Of a DNA stretch of 64,000 nt, positions 35,796 to 45,863 are shown one piece after another. The DNA is from Sphingobacterium gobiense (lineage in GTDB: Bacteria; Bacteroidota; Bacteroidia; Sphingobacteriales; Sphingobacteriaceae). How positions within the stretch are numbered: position 1 is the stretch's first letter; each line of letters starts with the position of its first letter. The translations under genes were made by a program, and so were the position numbers. The stretch covers positions 744,001-808,000 of the forward strand of contig NZ_PVBS01000002.1 of assembly GCF_002980575.1 (NCBI RefSeq), given 5' to 3'. Below the pieces are notes generated by a model, which worked only from the letters and a program-made list of their open reading frames with translations, had not been told where the DNA came from and did no database searches.

Positions 35796-37196
35796 ATGAG
35801 CAAAAAAACAGACCTATTCATTCGGGTATTTATCTTGATTATCCTTGCTTCGGGGTACACGTTGCAAGGACAATCATTGCTGTCTTTTCCAGGCGCTGAA
35901 GGATTTGGTCGTTTTGCGAAAGGGGCGAGGGGATACGTAAAACCTCAGATTTATCTGGTGACCACGCTTGCCGATGACGGTCCAGGATCTTTTCGTGAAG
36001 CGGTAGGCCTACCGGGACGTTTTGTGATCTTTAGGGTCGCAGGGGTAATACGTTTAAAAAGTAATGTTACGGTCGCTCCGTATACAACAATTGCTGGGCA
36101 TACTGCTCCAGGAGATGGAGTTATATTGTACGGCCGTAAAGTGTCGTTTTCCGGATCTAGTGAAACCATTGCACGTTTTTTACGTATTCGCTTAGGAACC
36201 AATGCTGGAGCCGGACAAAATGATGATGCTTCTGGCATATCCAGTGGCACAAACATTATGTTGGACCACATGTCTTTTAGTTGGGGGTTAGATGAAGTAT
36301 TCTCCATTAATTGGGATAAAAAAGGGCCAGAACCGGATAGCATTACCATTCAGAATAGCATTATCGGCCAAGGGCTTCATCGGTATAACCATTCTGCGGG
36401 AGGGTTGATGCAGACAGGAGGTAAAATATCCATATTAAAATCTTTATACATCAGCAACAAAACACGTAATCCAAAGGTGAAGGGGATTAACGAGTTCGTG
36501 AACAATGTTGTTTACAATTTTGGTAATGCCAATAAGACACAGGACGAACATAAGCTGTCGGCAGATGCTTATATTTTAGGCGGTGGTTCGGCAATGATTT
36601 CCAACGTGCTGATATTGAATAATTATTTTATAGGGGGACCGGCAACACCGAAAACACAACAGACACCGTTTTCACGAGGGAATGAGAATTTTAATCTGTA
36701 TCAGATCGGAAATTATTATGATAATAACCAAAATGGTGTGTTAGATGGGGAGTTGATAGAAGCGAACGAACAATGGTATCCCGGGCTGGAATCAGAAAAT
36801 TTCAAAACGGAGGCCGACTATGCCGATTACCCTTCGGTGTCACCGGTACTGGGTGCGTGTGAAACCTATCAGTATGTGGTTAATCACGTTGGTGCTGTGT
36901 TGCCCCGAAGAGATGCTGTGGATAGCCTTTTGATTGGTGAGTTAAAGAGCAAAGGGTTACGGGGCGCGTATGTTTACCAGGAGTCCGATTTGCCTTTACG
37001 TAATGGTGGCCTTGGGGATATTGCAAACAACTACGCACTATCGGATACAGACAACGACGGTATCCCTGATGTATGGGAAGATCGAATGGGATTAGATAAA
37101 AATGATAGTTCCGACGCATTAAAGCCGAGCAAGGATCGGGATTACATTGGATACTTGAACATAGAAGCATATTTGCATCGGCTCGCAGCTGATTAG
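35796..37196 (+). CDS. Pectate lyase-like PL1 protein, secreted paralogue
   Basis: Also 466 residues and alignable with the preceding protein over its whole length (FPGAEGFGRFAKGARGY, DHMSFSWGLDEVFS, NKTRNPKVKGINEFVNNVVY, DTDNDGIPDVWEDRMGLD), so a tandem duplicate. The key difference is the N-terminus: an ordinary signal peptide ending near LQGQ without a lipobox Cys, pointing to periplasm or release. The pair may divide work between the surface (long chains) and periplasm (imported oligomers). It lies 10 bp after the first PL1 and 60 bp before the fasciclin gene. Confidence 0.88.
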   Translation: MSKKTDLFIRVFILIILASGYTLQGQSLLSFPGAEGFGRFAKGARGYVKPQIYLVTTLADDGPGSFREAVGLPGRFVIFRVAGVIRLKSNVTVAPYTTIAGHTAPGDGVILYGRKVSFSGSSETIARFLRIRLGTNAGAGQNDDASGISSGTNIMLDHMSFSWGLDEVFSINWDKKGPEPDSITIQNSIIGQGLHRYNHSAGGLMQTGGKISILKSLYISNKTRNPKVKGINEFVNNVVYNFGNANKTQDEHKLSADAYILGGGSAMISNVLILNNYFIGGPATPKTQQTPFSRGNENFNLYQIGNYYDNNQNGVLDGELIEANEQWYPGLESENFKTEADYADYPSVSPVLGACETYQYVVNHVGAVLPRRDAVDSLLIGELKSKGLRGAYVYQESDLPLRNGGLGDIANNYALSDTDNDGIPDVWEDRMGLDKNDSSDALKPSKDRDYIGYLNIEAYLHRLAAD

Positions 37197-37256
37197 CCTA
37201 ACTAACAATTGAATGATAAACAACTAACAATTTAGATAAACCAATTTAAAATGCTA

Positions 37257-39455
37257 ATGAAAAAACTGTTACTATACACCTTAGGTGTGGCTGTAGCTTG
37301 TTTTGTGGCGTGTTCAAAGAAAGAACTGGTTGCACATTACGAGCGCCCAGATTGGCTTAAAGGCAATAGCTGGGAGGTCTTGGAGGAGAGAGGTAATTTT
37401 ACCTTGTTTCTAGAAGGAGTCGAACGAGCCGGTTTTCGTGAAGTGTTAGAAGGGAAGACAATTGCTACCATTTTTGCTCCCTCAGACGAGGCATTTCTGC
37501 ACTATCTGACCAGTAATAACTGGCCGTCTGTGCAGCAGGTACCATATGATGAGCTGAAAAAATTAATAGGCTATCACGTAGTTTATTACGCGTATAATAA
37601 GACTATGCTGGAAAATTACCAGCCTAATGGGAGCGAAGCATTGGAACCCAATCGCGCGGGGCTTTATTATAAGCACCGTACGCGTAGCTCCGATTCGATA
37701 AGCTTGGAAATGGATGTGGTTGCCGGACGGCAGCGTATGGTATACAATAAGGATCGTTTTCTACCGGTTCTGTCGAACCGGCATTTTCAAACGAAAGGAA
37801 TTGATGCGACTAGCAATTATGAGTTTTTTTTCGGCGCCGGCACATGGAAAGGAGCTGACGGCTTCAATGTGGCGAATGCGGGTATCAGTGAGTATGCTAT
37901 ACCGACGGATAATGGTTATGTTTATCTTATTGATGAGGTGTTGAAGCCCTTGAATACCTTGTTTTCTTTTATCAAAGAACAACCGAACTATAGTAATTTT
38001 CTCGAGATTTATGATCGGTATCGTACTTATACGTACGATGAAGAGACGAGTGTGGATTATGGGCGGGCAGGCGATTCGCTTTATCACGTGTCACATGGCC
38101 CACTACCGGATATAGCATCGGAATGGACAAGCATGGGCTTGAGTGGTGCGGTATCTTATTTCGATCTAGCGGGGCTGTCTTATCGTAGTTTTAATATTTT
38201 TGGTCCGAGTAATCAAGCGCTACAAGCTTTCTATACCGAGTATTTTTCGAATTATTATCCCTCGTTGAACGATGTTGATATGTTACCGCTCCTGTTACTC
38301 CTGTACAACCACGTATATGAGGGGAATATCGTTTTCCCTTCGGAAATTGGAAATAATCCGGATATTAAAACATTTTTCGGTACCGATATAGACTTTGATC
38401 CGAACAGTGATGTCAGCGCAGCGACGATTGCCGCTAACGGAACGTTTTATGGACTAGATAAAGTGATGGTACCCGATATGTTCAAGAGTGTTACGGGGCC
38501 GGCTTTTAGAGATCCAAAATATCGCATTTTCATGTACATGCTATTCCAAACTGGGCTGTATACTACACTGGCTAGCCACGACATCGATTATACATTGTTT
38601 ATTCCAACGAATGAGGCTGTGCTGGAGACTTACATAGGCGATAGTCAATTGTTTTGGGATGAGGGTGATCCGCGCGTTTTCGGAGACGAGCAAATTCAAG
38701 TGGAAAACGCTGACGGTATCTTAGTACCGTTGTCAATTAACCAAATGAACCGTTTCGTCTCGGATCATATTGTGTACAACCGCATAAGTTCGCTGAACGG
38801 AAAAAGTGTGTACCGTACGCGTAATAACTACGGTTATGTGTATGTTCAAGATGGAGCAGTCAATTCTACACAAACCTATAATGAAGCGGAAAGTATACCC
38901 GTATCAACCATGCCGGGAAACTGGTATAACGGAAATGCTTACCAAGTGGAGCGTACTATGGGGTCAGATTCACGTAGTATTAAGTTTACCTTGATCAGTG
39001 CTGAGTCGGAAGCTAATGTTTTGCACCCGTATGCCGAGTTTTCAAAATTGCTTTCTCGAGCCGGAATGATGGAAGTAGGAAATTCGCTGTCGTTTTTGTT
39101 TGGGAATCGTTTTTTGTTGTTTGCGCCTGACAATGAAACGGTGCGGCAGGGACTGGAAAACGGCCTTATCCCGGAGGATAATAACGAATTGGCGAGTTAT
39201 TTACGGGCATATTTTGTGTCGGTACCGGATAACTCCTTGCCAGATTATCCATTCCCTGGATTCGGCGTTGAGGGCACATGGGAAACCGCTTTACGTCGCG
39301 GGCCGATGGCTTACCGGCAAATCAGCCTCAACGATCGGAGAACTGCACTAGAGTTGGTCGATGAAGACGGCACAGTCATTCCCATTGTAGGCGATTTCCC
39401 TCAAGTGTTCAGTGACGGAGCTGTTTACAGAATTAATAAATTGTTGAAACGCTAA
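37257..39455 (+). CDS. Lipoprotein with four fasciclin (FAS1) domains
   Basis: A 732-residue lipoprotein (lipobox FVAC, Cys19 from the chosen start). Four FAS1-like repeats can be traced from the F-x-PS/TN-E-AL pattern: FAPSDEAFLHYL near 80, FGPSNQALQAFY near 320, FIPTNEAVLETY near 455 and FAPDNETVRQGL near 625. FAS1 domains mediate adhesion to other proteins or sugars in many organisms. Here the gene sits between lyases and susC, the place where surface glycan-binding proteins are encoded, so it is probably an accessory binding lipoprotein. An ATG at 37251 two codons earlier is possible; the second Met precedes the usual KKLLL signal start. No enzymatic motif seen. Confidence 0.85.
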   Translation: MKKLLLYTLGVAVACFVACSKKELVAHYERPDWLKGNSWEVLEERGNFTLFLEGVERAGFREVLEGKTIATIFAPSDEAFLHYLTSNNWPSVQQVPYDELKKLIGYHVVYYAYNKTMLENYQPNGSEALEPNRAGLYYKHRTRSSDSISLEMDVVAGRQRMVYNKDRFLPVLSNRHFQTKGIDATSNYEFFFGAGTWKGADGFNVANAGISEYAIPTDNGYVYLIDEVLKPLNTLFSFIKEQPNYSNFLEIYDRYRTYTYDEETSVDYGRAGDSLYHVSHGPLPDIASEWTSMGLSGAVSYFDLAGLSYRSFNIFGPSNQALQAFYTEYFSNYYPSLNDVDMLPLLLLLYNHVYEGNIVFPSEIGNNPDIKTFFGTDIDFDPNSDVSAATIAANGTFYGLDKVMVPDMFKSVTGPAFRDPKYRIFMYMLFQTGLYTTLASHDIDYTLFIPTNEAVLETYIGDSQLFWDEGDPRVFGDEQIQVENADGILVPLSINQMNRFVSDHIVYNRISSLNGKSVYRTRNNYGYVYVQDGAVNSTQTYNEAESIPVSTMPGNWYNGNAYQVERTMGSDSRSIKFTLISAESEANVLHPYAEFSKLLSRAGMMEVGNSLSFLFGNRFLLFAPDNETVRQGLENGLIPEDNNELASYLRAYFVSVPDNSLPDYPFPGFGVEGTWETALRRGPMAYRQISLNDRRTALELVDEDGTVIPIVGDFPQVFSDGAVYRINKLLKR

Positions 39456-39496
39456 AAGCGCAGCAGATTATAAACGTACTTAATATTAAAAAGTAT

Positions 39497-42400
39497 ATGA
39501 GGAGATACATAGTAATTTTTATAACCTCAATGGGGCTTGCTTTTTCGGCAATTGCGCAGCAAGCCAATGTGTTGACGGGTGTGGTTAAGGTTCAGGAGGG
39601 AGATCCTCTGCACGGTGCATCGGTGTTTGTGGAGAACAAGGACGAGCGAAACCTGCGTGGCGCATCTACGGATGAGCAAGGGCAGTTTAGTATAGAAGTT
39701 CCTGTCGAAGATAATTTAACGATTGTCTTTGCCTGTATAGGATTTATTTCTCAGCGGGTACCATATACCGGTCAGCAGGAAATCAATATTAGTTTACAAG
39801 TTGACGATACATCTATAGAAGAAGTGGTGATCACCGGTGCCGGACAGAAAAAAAATGCTATGGGCATCTCGTACCGTAACCAGGTGTCAGCAACCGAGAG
39901 TATCGATATGAAAGATTTGGAGACCATGCCCTTTGCTTCCATAGAGGCCGGTCTGCAAGGTCGTTTGGCCAATGTGGATATCATCTCAAGTGCCGATCCC
40001 GGTGCGCGAAGCTCTATTCGGATCCGCGGTACATCCTCTCTCAATGGGAACTCAGAGCCCTTGATCGTGGTGGATGGGGTGCCTTATCCGACCGAAATTT
40101 CGGACGATTTCAACTTCTCTACCGCCAACGATGAGGATTTCGGTGCCTTGGTCAATATTTCACCTATGGATATTGAGTCCATCGAAGTATTAAAAGACGC
40201 TGCTGCGACGGCTATCTGGGGCTCCAAAGGTGCGAATGGTGTACTCTTGTTCACAACGAAAAAAGGGCGTCAAGGAAAGACACAGTTTGCCTTTTCCAGT
40301 AAAATTGATGTCAAGCGAGAGGCGGAAACCATTCCTATGCTGGATGGGGGGCAATACGTAGCGATGATACAGGATGCGGTATGGAACTCCGTGAACGATC
40401 TGGGCTTTCAAAATGCGTCCGCCTATCTTTCCTTGCTGTATAATACGCAAGAGATTAATTACGACCCTTCCTGGGTTTATTTTAAGGAATATAATCAGAA
40501 TACCAATTGGTTGGATCAAGTAACTCGTGTTGGACATTTCGTAGACAACTCGCTATCCATTAGTGGGGGTGGTGATAAGGCAACTTATCGGGTGTCATTA
40601 GGCTACCTCAATGACATCGGCACCACTAAGGGAACAGGCCTGAGCCGCTATAATACGTTGGTGAGTGTAAACTACAAATTTTCAAGCAAATTTAACATCA
40701 ACGCAGATATGTCCTACTCCCTGAGCGAACGGGAAAATTTTTGGACAGGAAGGAATGTAAAAACGCCGCGAGCCATGGCAATGATCAAGATGCCGAATAT
40801 GAGTCCGTATTATATGGATGACTATGGAAACTATACAAACGAGTATTTCACACCGCGGTTGAATTTTCAGGGAAGTTTTACCGGTGATGATAAATCGAGC
40901 ATGTTTAACCCAGTAGCGATGGTCAATGAATCGATAAACAAAACCTCCGGCGAACAAGCACGGGTTATTTTTAGAGCGCAGTATCAAATACTTCCGGAAT
41001 TACAATATACTGGTACGGTAGGTTTTGATACGCGGTCGACAAAAAACACGAAGTACCTGCCGCAATCGGTAACAGGCGTTATTTGGACAGACCCATGGTT
41101 TAACCGAAGTTCGGATGCCTTGACGGATAACCTCTATATTTCTACCGAGAATAAATTTATCTATGCCAAAACTTTTCAAGAAAATCACAGCGTCGTAGGG
41201 ACGGGCTTGTTGCAAACCCGGGAGTCTAGAAACTTCAGTTATGCGAGTGAAACTTCGGGAAATGCCTCATCCTCATTAAGTGATCCGACTGCGGGAGGTG
41301 CTGTGGCCAACATGGGATCCGGAAACTCCCTCGGGCGGGATATCGGCGCAATCGCTAGTTTGCACTACGCCTTTAAAGACAAGTACATGATTAACGGAAC
41401 TTATCGGTGGGAGGCGAGTACGGCGGTTGCCCCGCAAAATCGTTGGAAAGGTTTTCCGGCCGTTGGTGTGGCATATCACTTAGGTGATGAAGAATTTATA
41501 AAGAAGTGGGGTGTGGTCGATATGCTGAAGCTTCGCTACAGCTGGGGGAAAACCGGTAACGCGCCGAGTGGGAGCTTTACCTATATGGGAAGACTGGAAC
41601 CAATAACGCCGGGTTATATGGATATGGTGGCCATATCACCGCGCACCATACAGCTGAACGATTTGAAGTGGGAAACCGTTACTCAGCAGGACATTGGTGT
41701 CGATCTCTCCTTTTTTAAGGACCGCTTGATGATTACTGCAGAATGGTATGATCGGGTTACGACGGATCTGTTACAGAAAGATGTGAAGTTACCTTCATCT
41801 ACTGGCTTTTCTGAAATCAGCTTTTATAATTCAGGGAAAATGCAGAATAAAGGTTGGGAATTGATTTTTAACGTGGAAGCTATTCGCAGTAAAGATTTCG
41901 GCCTGTCCTTCAGTCATGTGAATATCTCCAGAAACAAAAATACCGTTTTGGACCTGCCGGATAATCTGGAATTTGAGCGGTATAATTTCGAAAATGGAAA
42001 TTACGCGCACAAAATTGTAGAGGGTAATCCGCTAGGTTCGTTTTATGGCTACCGTTACTTAGGGCTTTACCAGAATGAGGAAGAGACCCTGGCGCGCGAT
42101 CTTAATGGAAATCTCATTCGGAATATAAATGGGGAGACCGTGTATATGCACAATGGAAATCGCAGGGTCTTTGCCGGTGACGCGCGTTATGAAGATGTGG
42201 ATGGCAATGGAGTTATTGATCAATATGATATTGTATACCTAGGAAATGCTATGCCGCTTTTTACTGCCGGCGGGGGTATCGATATTCGTTATAAAGGATT
42301 TCGCTTGAGTACCTTTTTCCATGGCCGTTTTGGACAAAAAGTGGTCAATTCTGTCCGGATGGATACCGAAAATATGCGCGGAACAAGCAATCAGAGTACG

Positions 42401-42748
42401 GCAGTGCTCGGCAGGTGGCGCAACGAGGGCGATGCTACTATGATTCCCAGAGCGCTTTATGGAGAAGGCTTTAACTACCTAGGATCCGATCGCTTTGTGG
42501 AAGATGCTTCCTTTGTACGGCTGAAGATGATTTCCCTGCGATATGCCTTACCTAAGCCTTTTATTGAACGCTTTGGGTTGACTCGTTTTGATGTATTTGC
42601 CACCCTCCAAGATGTGTATACTTGGACAAATTATTCCGGACAGGACCCGGAAGTAGCACTGTCCAGCAATGTTTATATGTTAAGTCAGGATAATGCAAAT
42701 ACCCCGCGACCTCGTCGTTTTGCTTTGGGAATAAATGTGAACTTTTAA
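39497..42748 (+). CDS. SusC/RagA-type TonB-dependent glycan importer (second)
   Basis: A 1083-residue outer-membrane transporter. Signal peptide ending near AIAQ, carboxypeptidase-regulatory-like domain about 24-103, TonB box EEVVITGAG at 108-116, plug with GLQGRLANVDI, PLIVVDGVPYPTE, SIEVLKDAAATAIWGSKGANG, and a barrel ending RRFALGINVNF. Partner SusD begins 13 bp downstream. It is in the same operon as PL1 lyases and FAS1 lipoproteins, so pectin-derived oligogalacturonides are a reasonable cargo. It is clearly divergent from the SusC of region 1, which supports a different substrate. Confidence 0.95.
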   Translation: MRRYIVIFITSMGLAFSAIAQQANVLTGVVKVQEGDPLHGASVFVENKDERNLRGASTDEQGQFSIEVPVEDNLTIVFACIGFISQRVPYTGQQEINISLQVDDTSIEEVVITGAGQKKNAMGISYRNQVSATESIDMKDLETMPFASIEAGLQGRLANVDIISSADPGARSSIRIRGTSSLNGNSEPLIVVDGVPYPTEISDDFNFSTANDEDFGALVNISPMDIESIEVLKDAAATAIWGSKGANGVLLFTTKKGRQGKTQFAFSSKIDVKREAETIPMLDGGQYVAMIQDAVWNSVNDLGFQNASAYLSLLYNTQEINYDPSWVYFKEYNQNTNWLDQVTRVGHFVDNSLSISGGGDKATYRVSLGYLNDIGTTKGTGLSRYNTLVSVNYKFSSKFNINADMSYSLSERENFWTGRNVKTPRAMAMIKMPNMSPYYMDDYGNYTNEYFTPRLNFQGSFTGDDKSSMFNPVAMVNESINKTSGEQARVIFRAQYQILPELQYTGTVGFDTRSTKNTKYLPQSVTGVIWTDPWFNRSSDALTDNLYISTENKFIYAKTFQENHSVVGTGLLQTRESRNFSYASETSGNASSSLSDPTAGGAVANMGSGNSLGRDIGAIASLHYAFKDKYMINGTYRWEASTAVAPQNRWKGFPAVGVAYHLGDEEFIKKWGVVDMLKLRYSWGKTGNAPSGSFTYMGRLEPITPGYMDMVAISPRTIQLNDLKWETVTQQDIGVDLSFFKDRLMITAEWYDRVTTDLLQKDVKLPSSTGFSEISFYNSGKMQNKGWELIFNVEAIRSKDFGLSFSHVNISRNKNTVLDLPDNLEFERYNFENGNYAHKIVEGNPLGSFYGYRYLGLYQNEEETLARDLNGNLIRNINGETVYMHNGNRRVFAGDARYEDVDGNGVIDQYDIVYLGNAMPLFTAGGGIDIRYKGFRLSTFFHGRFGQKVVNSVRMDTENMRGTSNQSTAVLGRWRNEGDATMIPRALYGEGFNYLGSDRFVEDASFVRLKMISLRYALPKPFIERFGLTRFDVFATLQDVYTWTNYSGQDPEVALSSNVYMLSQDNANTPRPRRFALGINVNF

Positions 42749-42761
42749 GACCGTATAGATT

Positions 42762-44225
42762 ATGAAAATAATAGCGAAACTTTTGATGATTTTTGTGTTG
42801 TTGAGCACGATAAGCTGTCAGAAATGGTTGGATATTAAGCCAGAAAATCAGCAGGTAACGGATGAGTATTGGATGAACAAGGAAGAAGTGGAGGCTGTAC
42901 TGGGAGCCGCCTATGTCGGCCTGCAAAAGGGAATAGAGGATATGCTGATTTACGGCGAGTCACGTGGAAACACGTTAAGTCTGGGCGGTTATATTAACGT
43001 AGACCTGTTGCGTATAAAGAGCTTTTCGGTTTTGCCGAGTAATAGCTTAGTCAAATGGAGTAATTTTTACCAGATTATCAATTATGCAAACATGGTGCTG
43101 AAATATGCGCCGGATGTGATGGACAGGGATCCTTCCTTTAGTCGGGCAGTCATGGAATCCTACCTTTCAGAGGCCTACTTTCTCCGAGGCTTATGCTACT
43201 TTTATATTGTACGTACCTGGCGAGATGCCCCCTTAATTCTGGAACCTTATATGGACGATCAGCTGGCCTATGAGGTGGCGAAGTCTGGAAAGGATCAGCT
43301 TTTTAACCAGATTGTCCACGACTTTACAAGCGCACTGGCGAATACCAAAGATACCTGGCCGACTGCCTGGGAAACCAAAGGTAGATCTACGCGCTGGGCG
43401 ATTCATGCCGCGTTGGCCGATGCCTACCTGTGGATTGGGGAATATGACTTGGCGATTACTTCGTGCAATGCAGTAATGGAATCCGGCAGAGTAGGTTTGA
43501 TACAGGGTATGGTGAACACCAAGAATAACTGGTTTACGATTTTCAGTGAAGGCAATACCAATGAAGGAATCTATGAAATACAGTTTGATAACACGAAGGC
43601 GCAAACCAACAATTTGGTAGATAAGTTTGGCCCGTCCTACAATTGGATTATCTCCAATTATATGCTTTCATTATTTGCCGAGGATATGGACGATATTCGG
43701 GGACAGGGTGCCACGTACTCCAATGATCTGAAGATATGGAAGTATTTGGGGGCGGAAGCCGGAACTGGCGTGCCACGTTCCTTTTCTGATCAGAATTGGA
43801 TTGTGTATCGCATGGCGGACATCTACCTGATGAAAGCAGAAGCCTTGATCATGAAGGGCGAGTCGTTTTATTCGGAAGCACTGGAGCTGATGACGGATGT
43901 TCGTCAGCGCGCAGGTATTTCTTTGCCGCTGGATCCCGGCAATACGGAAATCCTGATGTTGGATGCCTTATTGAAAGAACGCGCAAAGGAATTCCTCGGC
44001 GAAGGAAAATGCTGGTTTGATTTGTTACGTGTTGCGCAACGAAATAACTATGCTTATAAAGACTATTTTATCGAGCAGATTCTGCTAGGAAGCCCAGGAG
44101 CTTCAGCGCCGGTAATTCGAGCGCAACTGCTGAATGAAAATGCACATTACCTGCCCATACACGCGGATGAGATACAATTTAATCGACTGCTGGTGCAGAA
44201 TCCTTACTATCAACACTTAAATTAA
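42762..44225 (+). CDS. SusD/RagB-type glycan-binding lipoprotein (second)
   Basis: Surface lipoprotein of 487 residues with lipobox TISC (Cys19). SusD features: QKWLDIKPENQQVTDEYWMNKEEVEAVLGAAYVGLQ, SEAYFLRGLCYFYIVRTWRDAPLI, WIVYRMADIYLMKAEALI, LKERAKEFLGEGKCWFDLLR and the closing YLPIHADEIQFN. It pairs with the preceding SusC. Six bp separate it from the FAS1 gene downstream, so the FAS1 protein is produced with the complex and may be part of it. Confidence 0.95.
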   Translation: MKIIAKLLMIFVLLSTISCQKWLDIKPENQQVTDEYWMNKEEVEAVLGAAYVGLQKGIEDMLIYGESRGNTLSLGGYINVDLLRIKSFSVLPSNSLVKWSNFYQIINYANMVLKYAPDVMDRDPSFSRAVMESYLSEAYFLRGLCYFYIVRTWRDAPLILEPYMDDQLAYEVAKSGKDQLFNQIVHDFTSALANTKDTWPTAWETKGRSTRWAIHAALADAYLWIGEYDLAITSCNAVMESGRVGLIQGMVNTKNNWFTIFSEGNTNEGIYEIQFDNTKAQTNNLVDKFGPSYNWIISNYMLSLFAEDMDDIRGQGATYSNDLKIWKYLGAEAGTGVPRSFSDQNWIVYRMADIYLMKAEALIMKGESFYSEALELMTDVRQRAGISLPLDPGNTEILMLDALLKERAKEFLGEGKCWFDLLRVAQRNNYAYKDYFIEQILLGSPGASAPVIRAQLLNENAHYLPIHADEIQFNRLLVQNPYYQHLN

Positions 44226-44231
44226 GGAAAG

Positions 44232-45845
44232 ATGAAAGAAAAGAAGTTTACAGGGATACGGATGCTGCAGCTCTTGTTATGCAGCCTGTTGATGCTGGGC
44301 GTCAGCTGTAAGGACGCCTTTGACGGAGATACCTATACCGCCTATGAAGAGGTGCCAATTAGCTTATACCTGAAGGAAAATAAGGATCGTTATGGGTTGT
44401 GGGTAGAGGTGATGGAGAAGGCCAACCTCTACAATACCTTGAATCTGTCGGGAAATTATACCTTTTTTGCTCCGGTAAATGAGGGGGTGGAACGCTATTT
44501 ACAAGCGATCAATGTCAACAGTGTGGCGGAACTTTCGGAAAACGATGCCAATTACTTGGTGCGCTATCACCTCATCCCGACGGTGATGATTGAGTTTGCA
44601 CAGTTTGAGAGTGGCGCAATCAACGATTTAAATGCAACCGATGATAACCTCTTTGTCGAGTTTCGCGACGGAGGAACAGAGGCCATCTACCTCAACGGAG
44701 CAGCTCGGTTCAACGAATATGATATTCGGACCACAAATGGCGTGATTCACAGTATTGACGATGTCCTGATTCCGCTTGTAGAAACCGTATTCGATCGTTT
44801 TGAGGAACGCGCAAACTGGACTCTGTTTCGCGAACTGATCAGTATGACCGGCTATGAGGAACGGCTCTCAACAGTCTACACCGAAACGACAGACCCTATG
44901 GGGAATCCCATACAACAGCGTTTTAGGTACACCGCTTTTGTGGTGAGTAATGAAACATTTGCTCAGGAAGGAATAACCTCGGTCCAGGATTTACTAGACA
45001 GGCTGGAAGTGACAGACACGGATTACACTGAGCCTACAAACAGCTTGAATAAATACGTAGCCTATCACTTGATGGAGCAACAGCGCGCTTATGCAGATCT
45101 TGGGAAGTTTCCGGAAAGTGCCTACAAAATGAATTTTGCGACCATGGCGCCCAACGAATTGGTAAAAGTGTCTGACGGCGGAAGTGGCTTGGTGCTCAAT
45201 GAAGATTTGGAAAGCGGAGAAAAAATTTCTTTTGTGGAGATCAACATTGCCTGTAAAAATGGCGTTGTCCACGAGGTAGATAATTGGATGCCCGTGTTTT
45301 TACCTGAGCAGGTACGGGTCATATGGGAGTTTACCGACTATCCGGATATTGAAGCTAATGTCAGTCAATACCGTAACAATAATCTAGGCTCACAGTACAA
45401 TAAAACCTTTACGCCCAATGAACTGACGAACATCACTTGGAATGCGCAGCCGGAATATGCTACGGGCGAAGTGGTCTATAGAAACAATCGCCCAACCGAG
45501 GGAAATTGGTACCAATGTTTGAATCACGACCACCTGCGCGCTCAACTTGGCGAATCCGGTTGGATAGAATTTAAAAGTCCGACTATTGTTCGCGGTCGAT
45601 ACCGCGTATCCTTTGTCTGGCCGAGCACACGATATTCGTCGCATACAGGTATTGTGGCTTTTATCATGGATGGCCAGATGATTTATTCTCGTTTGGTGAT
45701 TTCCAACTCTAGAGAAGATCGCAATTTGACGCAAAACTTGGGTACGATAGAATTTACGGAAACAACGGATCATACATTGCGAATTTTGTCCTTAGATGGT
45801 GGACTCATCACGATGGATTACCTGCAATTGGATCCGATAGACTAA
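44232..45845 (+). CDS. Lipoprotein with two FAS1 domains and a C-terminal beta-domain
   Basis: A 537-residue lipoprotein (lipobox GVSC, Cys26). FAS1-like repeats at about 45-185 (YTFFAPVNEGVERYL) and 190-360 (FVVSNETFAQEG, YHLMEQ). From about 363 to the end lies a beta-rich domain with many aromatic residues (WIEFKSPTIVRGRYRVSFVWP, FIMDGQMIYSRLV, HTLRILSLDGGLITMDYLQL), whose layout resembles carbohydrate-binding beta-sandwich modules; I could not name the family. Encoded right after a SusCD pair and before a second FAS1 protein (18 bp). Likely a surface glycan-binding accessory protein; the binding claim is inference. Confidence 0.82.
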   Translation: MKEKKFTGIRMLQLLLCSLLMLGVSCKDAFDGDTYTAYEEVPISLYLKENKDRYGLWVEVMEKANLYNTLNLSGNYTFFAPVNEGVERYLQAINVNSVAELSENDANYLVRYHLIPTVMIEFAQFESGAINDLNATDDNLFVEFRDGGTEAIYLNGAARFNEYDIRTTNGVIHSIDDVLIPLVETVFDRFEERANWTLFRELISMTGYEERLSTVYTETTDPMGNPIQQRFRYTAFVVSNETFAQEGITSVQDLLDRLEVTDTDYTEPTNSLNKYVAYHLMEQQRAYADLGKFPESAYKMNFATMAPNELVKVSDGGSGLVLNEDLESGEKISFVEINIACKNGVVHEVDNWMPVFLPEQVRVIWEFTDYPDIEANVSQYRNNNLGSQYNKTFTPNELTNITWNAQPEYATGEVVYRNNRPTEGNWYQCLNHDHLRAQLGESGWIEFKSPTIVRGRYRVSFVWPSTRYSSHTGIVAFIMDGQMIYSRLVISNSREDRNLTQNLGTIEFTETTDHTLRILSLDGGLITMDYLQLDPID

Positions 45846-45863
45846 CAATAAAAAGGGAAGGTT

